Program-made: the position numbers and the translations under genes | The notes under the pieces: model-generated | Database searches by the model: none | Told to the model about the DNA's origin: nothing | Seen by the model: only the letters and a program-made list of their open reading frames with translations | In this document: positions 63,477-64,000 of the stretch, piece by piece | How the letters are laid out: every line of letters begins with the position of its first letter | How positions within the stretch are numbered: the stretch's first letter is position 1 | Assembly (NCBI RefSeq): GCF_007990545.2 | Contig: NZ_AP019829.2 | Coordinates: 1,860,001-1,924,000, forward strand | Origin: Leptotrichia wadei | Lineage (GTDB): Bacteria; Fusobacteriota; Fusobacteriia; Fusobacteriales; Leptotrichiaceae | DNA length: 64,000 nt | Reading direction: 5' to 3'

Positions 63477-63511
63477 ACTGTCATTTTCATCTTATCAATG
63501 AATTTGACAGT
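63477..63511. terminator. hairpin between lgt and the transposase gene
   Basis: ACTGTCA (63477-63483) plus TTCAT pairs with ATGAA plus TGACAGT (63505-63511) around a TT/TT mismatch. Lies between converging genes; the plus strand is followed by a T-rich stretch. Confidence 0.6.
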
Positions 63512-63532
63512 CATTTCTTTTAATACTCAATA

Positions 63533-64000
63533 CTATTTTTCTGTTTTAGAACGTCTTTTTCCACGATTATCTATCAATGCATCAACTCCGCCATTTTCAT
63601 ATTTTTTTACCCACGAATAAATTTGTTGGTATGAAATTCCAAATTTACGGATAGTTAAATTATAATCATGATTATTATTTTGACAGAATTGAACAGCTTC
63701 AACTTTAGCCTCAATAGTTTTTCTTATATGTTTCTTTAATAATGAGATTTTTCCATTTTCATCAATACTTCTTCTATAATCTCTAATCCAGTAATTTAGT
63801 ACACTTACAGAGGCAATATCATATTTTTTACAAATTTCAAATAATGAACCTTCATTATTTAAATAACTTTTAACAGCTTTTTCTTTAGTTTCGCGAGAGT
63901 AATGTCTATTTTTATTTTCAACTTTTATACTTTCTTCACCTATTTCAAGATACTTTTTCTTCCATGTCATTAATGATGACTTTGCAACATTATATTCCTT
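63533..64000 (-). CDS. IS3-type transposase OrfA-like HTH protein (5' end beyond right edge)
   Basis: DNA-binding helix-turn-helix subunit of an insertion sequence. Two HTH units are visible: SREMKE-like (HYSRETKEKAVKSYLN, IASVSVLNYWIRDYR) and LTIRKFGISYQQIYSWVKKYE. The frame stays open from the internal ATG at 63970 through the right edge (…KEYNVAKSSLM), so the gene starts outside the window. No OrfB with an integrase core follows in the 200 bp before lgt, so the element is incomplete, or the protein is a solitary OrfA relic. Confidence 0.75.
   Translation of the reverse strand, partial: KEYNVAKSSLMTWKKKYLEIGEESIKVENKNRHYSRETKEKAVKSYLNNEGSLFEICKKYDIASVSVLNYWIRDYRRSIDENGKISLLKKHIRKTIEAKVEAVQFCQNNNHDYNLTIRKFGISYQQIYSWVKKYENGGVDALIDNRGKRRSKTEK

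Noticed and set aside
1-64000. CRISPR array, rRNA and tRNA genes
   Set aside because: No regularly spaced direct repeats, rRNA cores or cloverleaf-like sequences with CCA ends were seen in the spacers; short tRNA genes could still be missed by eye.

Overview
The window is AT-rich (roughly 30% G+C by eye) bacterial chromosome with short AT-rich spacers and strong AGGAGG-type ribosome binding sites. Genes for Kdo synthesis (kdsA, kdsD), GDP-mannose (manC) and lipoprotein modification (lgt), together with AdhE, PEP carboxylase, MutS2 and a B-type L31, point to a fermentative diderm with lipopolysaccharide. The best guess is a member of the Fusobacteriota close to Leptotrichia; this is inferred from gene content and composition, with no marker gene checked.

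Layout. 1-10,660 (minus): one large sulfate-assimilation block: siroheme sulfite reductase, cysA, aprA, aprB, cysD, cysN, sulfate-binding protein, cysT and cysW (cut by the left edge). Sulfate is imported, activated by CysDN to APS, reduced by an AprBA-type APS reductase and then to sulfide. No APS kinase or PAPS reductase is visible. 11,160-17,240 (plus): argS, a possible small RNA, a coiled-coil membrane protein with a polysaccharide deacetylase, an RlpA-like protein behind a tiny leader ORF, fabG, an RNase H of the viroplasmin type, and a secreted protein. 17,420-21,580 (minus): AhpC with a free-standing AhpF N-terminal domain, a YitT transporter, and SppA. 21,836-24,348 (plus): ACT-domain protein, UPF0210 protein, and an isolated cobJ. 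24,482-30,214 (minus): adhE and ppc. 30,503-39,759 (plus): mutS2, a Septu-like defence pair (AAA ATPase plus HNH nuclease), cysS, coaBC, two small proteins sharing a repeated domain, and an M23 peptidase. 39,808-53,295 (minus): aromatic amino acid genes aroF, tyrA, aroB, aroA, aroC, interrupted by a Gabija-like OLD nuclease/UvrD helicase pair and a secreted esterase. 53,444-58,767 (minus): ybjQ, a His/Tyr-rich lipoprotein, rpmE2, rlmB, kdsD, manC. 58,850-60,255: a lone-tnpB IS605-type element. 60,400-63,333 (plus): kdsA, a class V aminotransferase, lgt. The right edge cuts an IS3-type transposase OrfA.

The accessory content sits inside housekeeping gene rows rather than in one island: Septu between mutS2 and cysS, Gabija between aroB and aroA, TnpB between manC and kdsA. 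Intergenic DNA also holds a 149-bp MITE-like element with imperfect inverted ends and a 10-bp direct flanking repeat, two dispersed hairpin/repeat families, a candidate C-rich small RNA, and a leader-peptide hairpin before the RlpA-like gene. No rRNA, tRNA or CRISPR array was recognised. I found no system that is clearly undescribed; the strongest leads are the AprBA-type assimilatory operon, the two embedded defence pairs, the MITE-like element and the RNA candidates.
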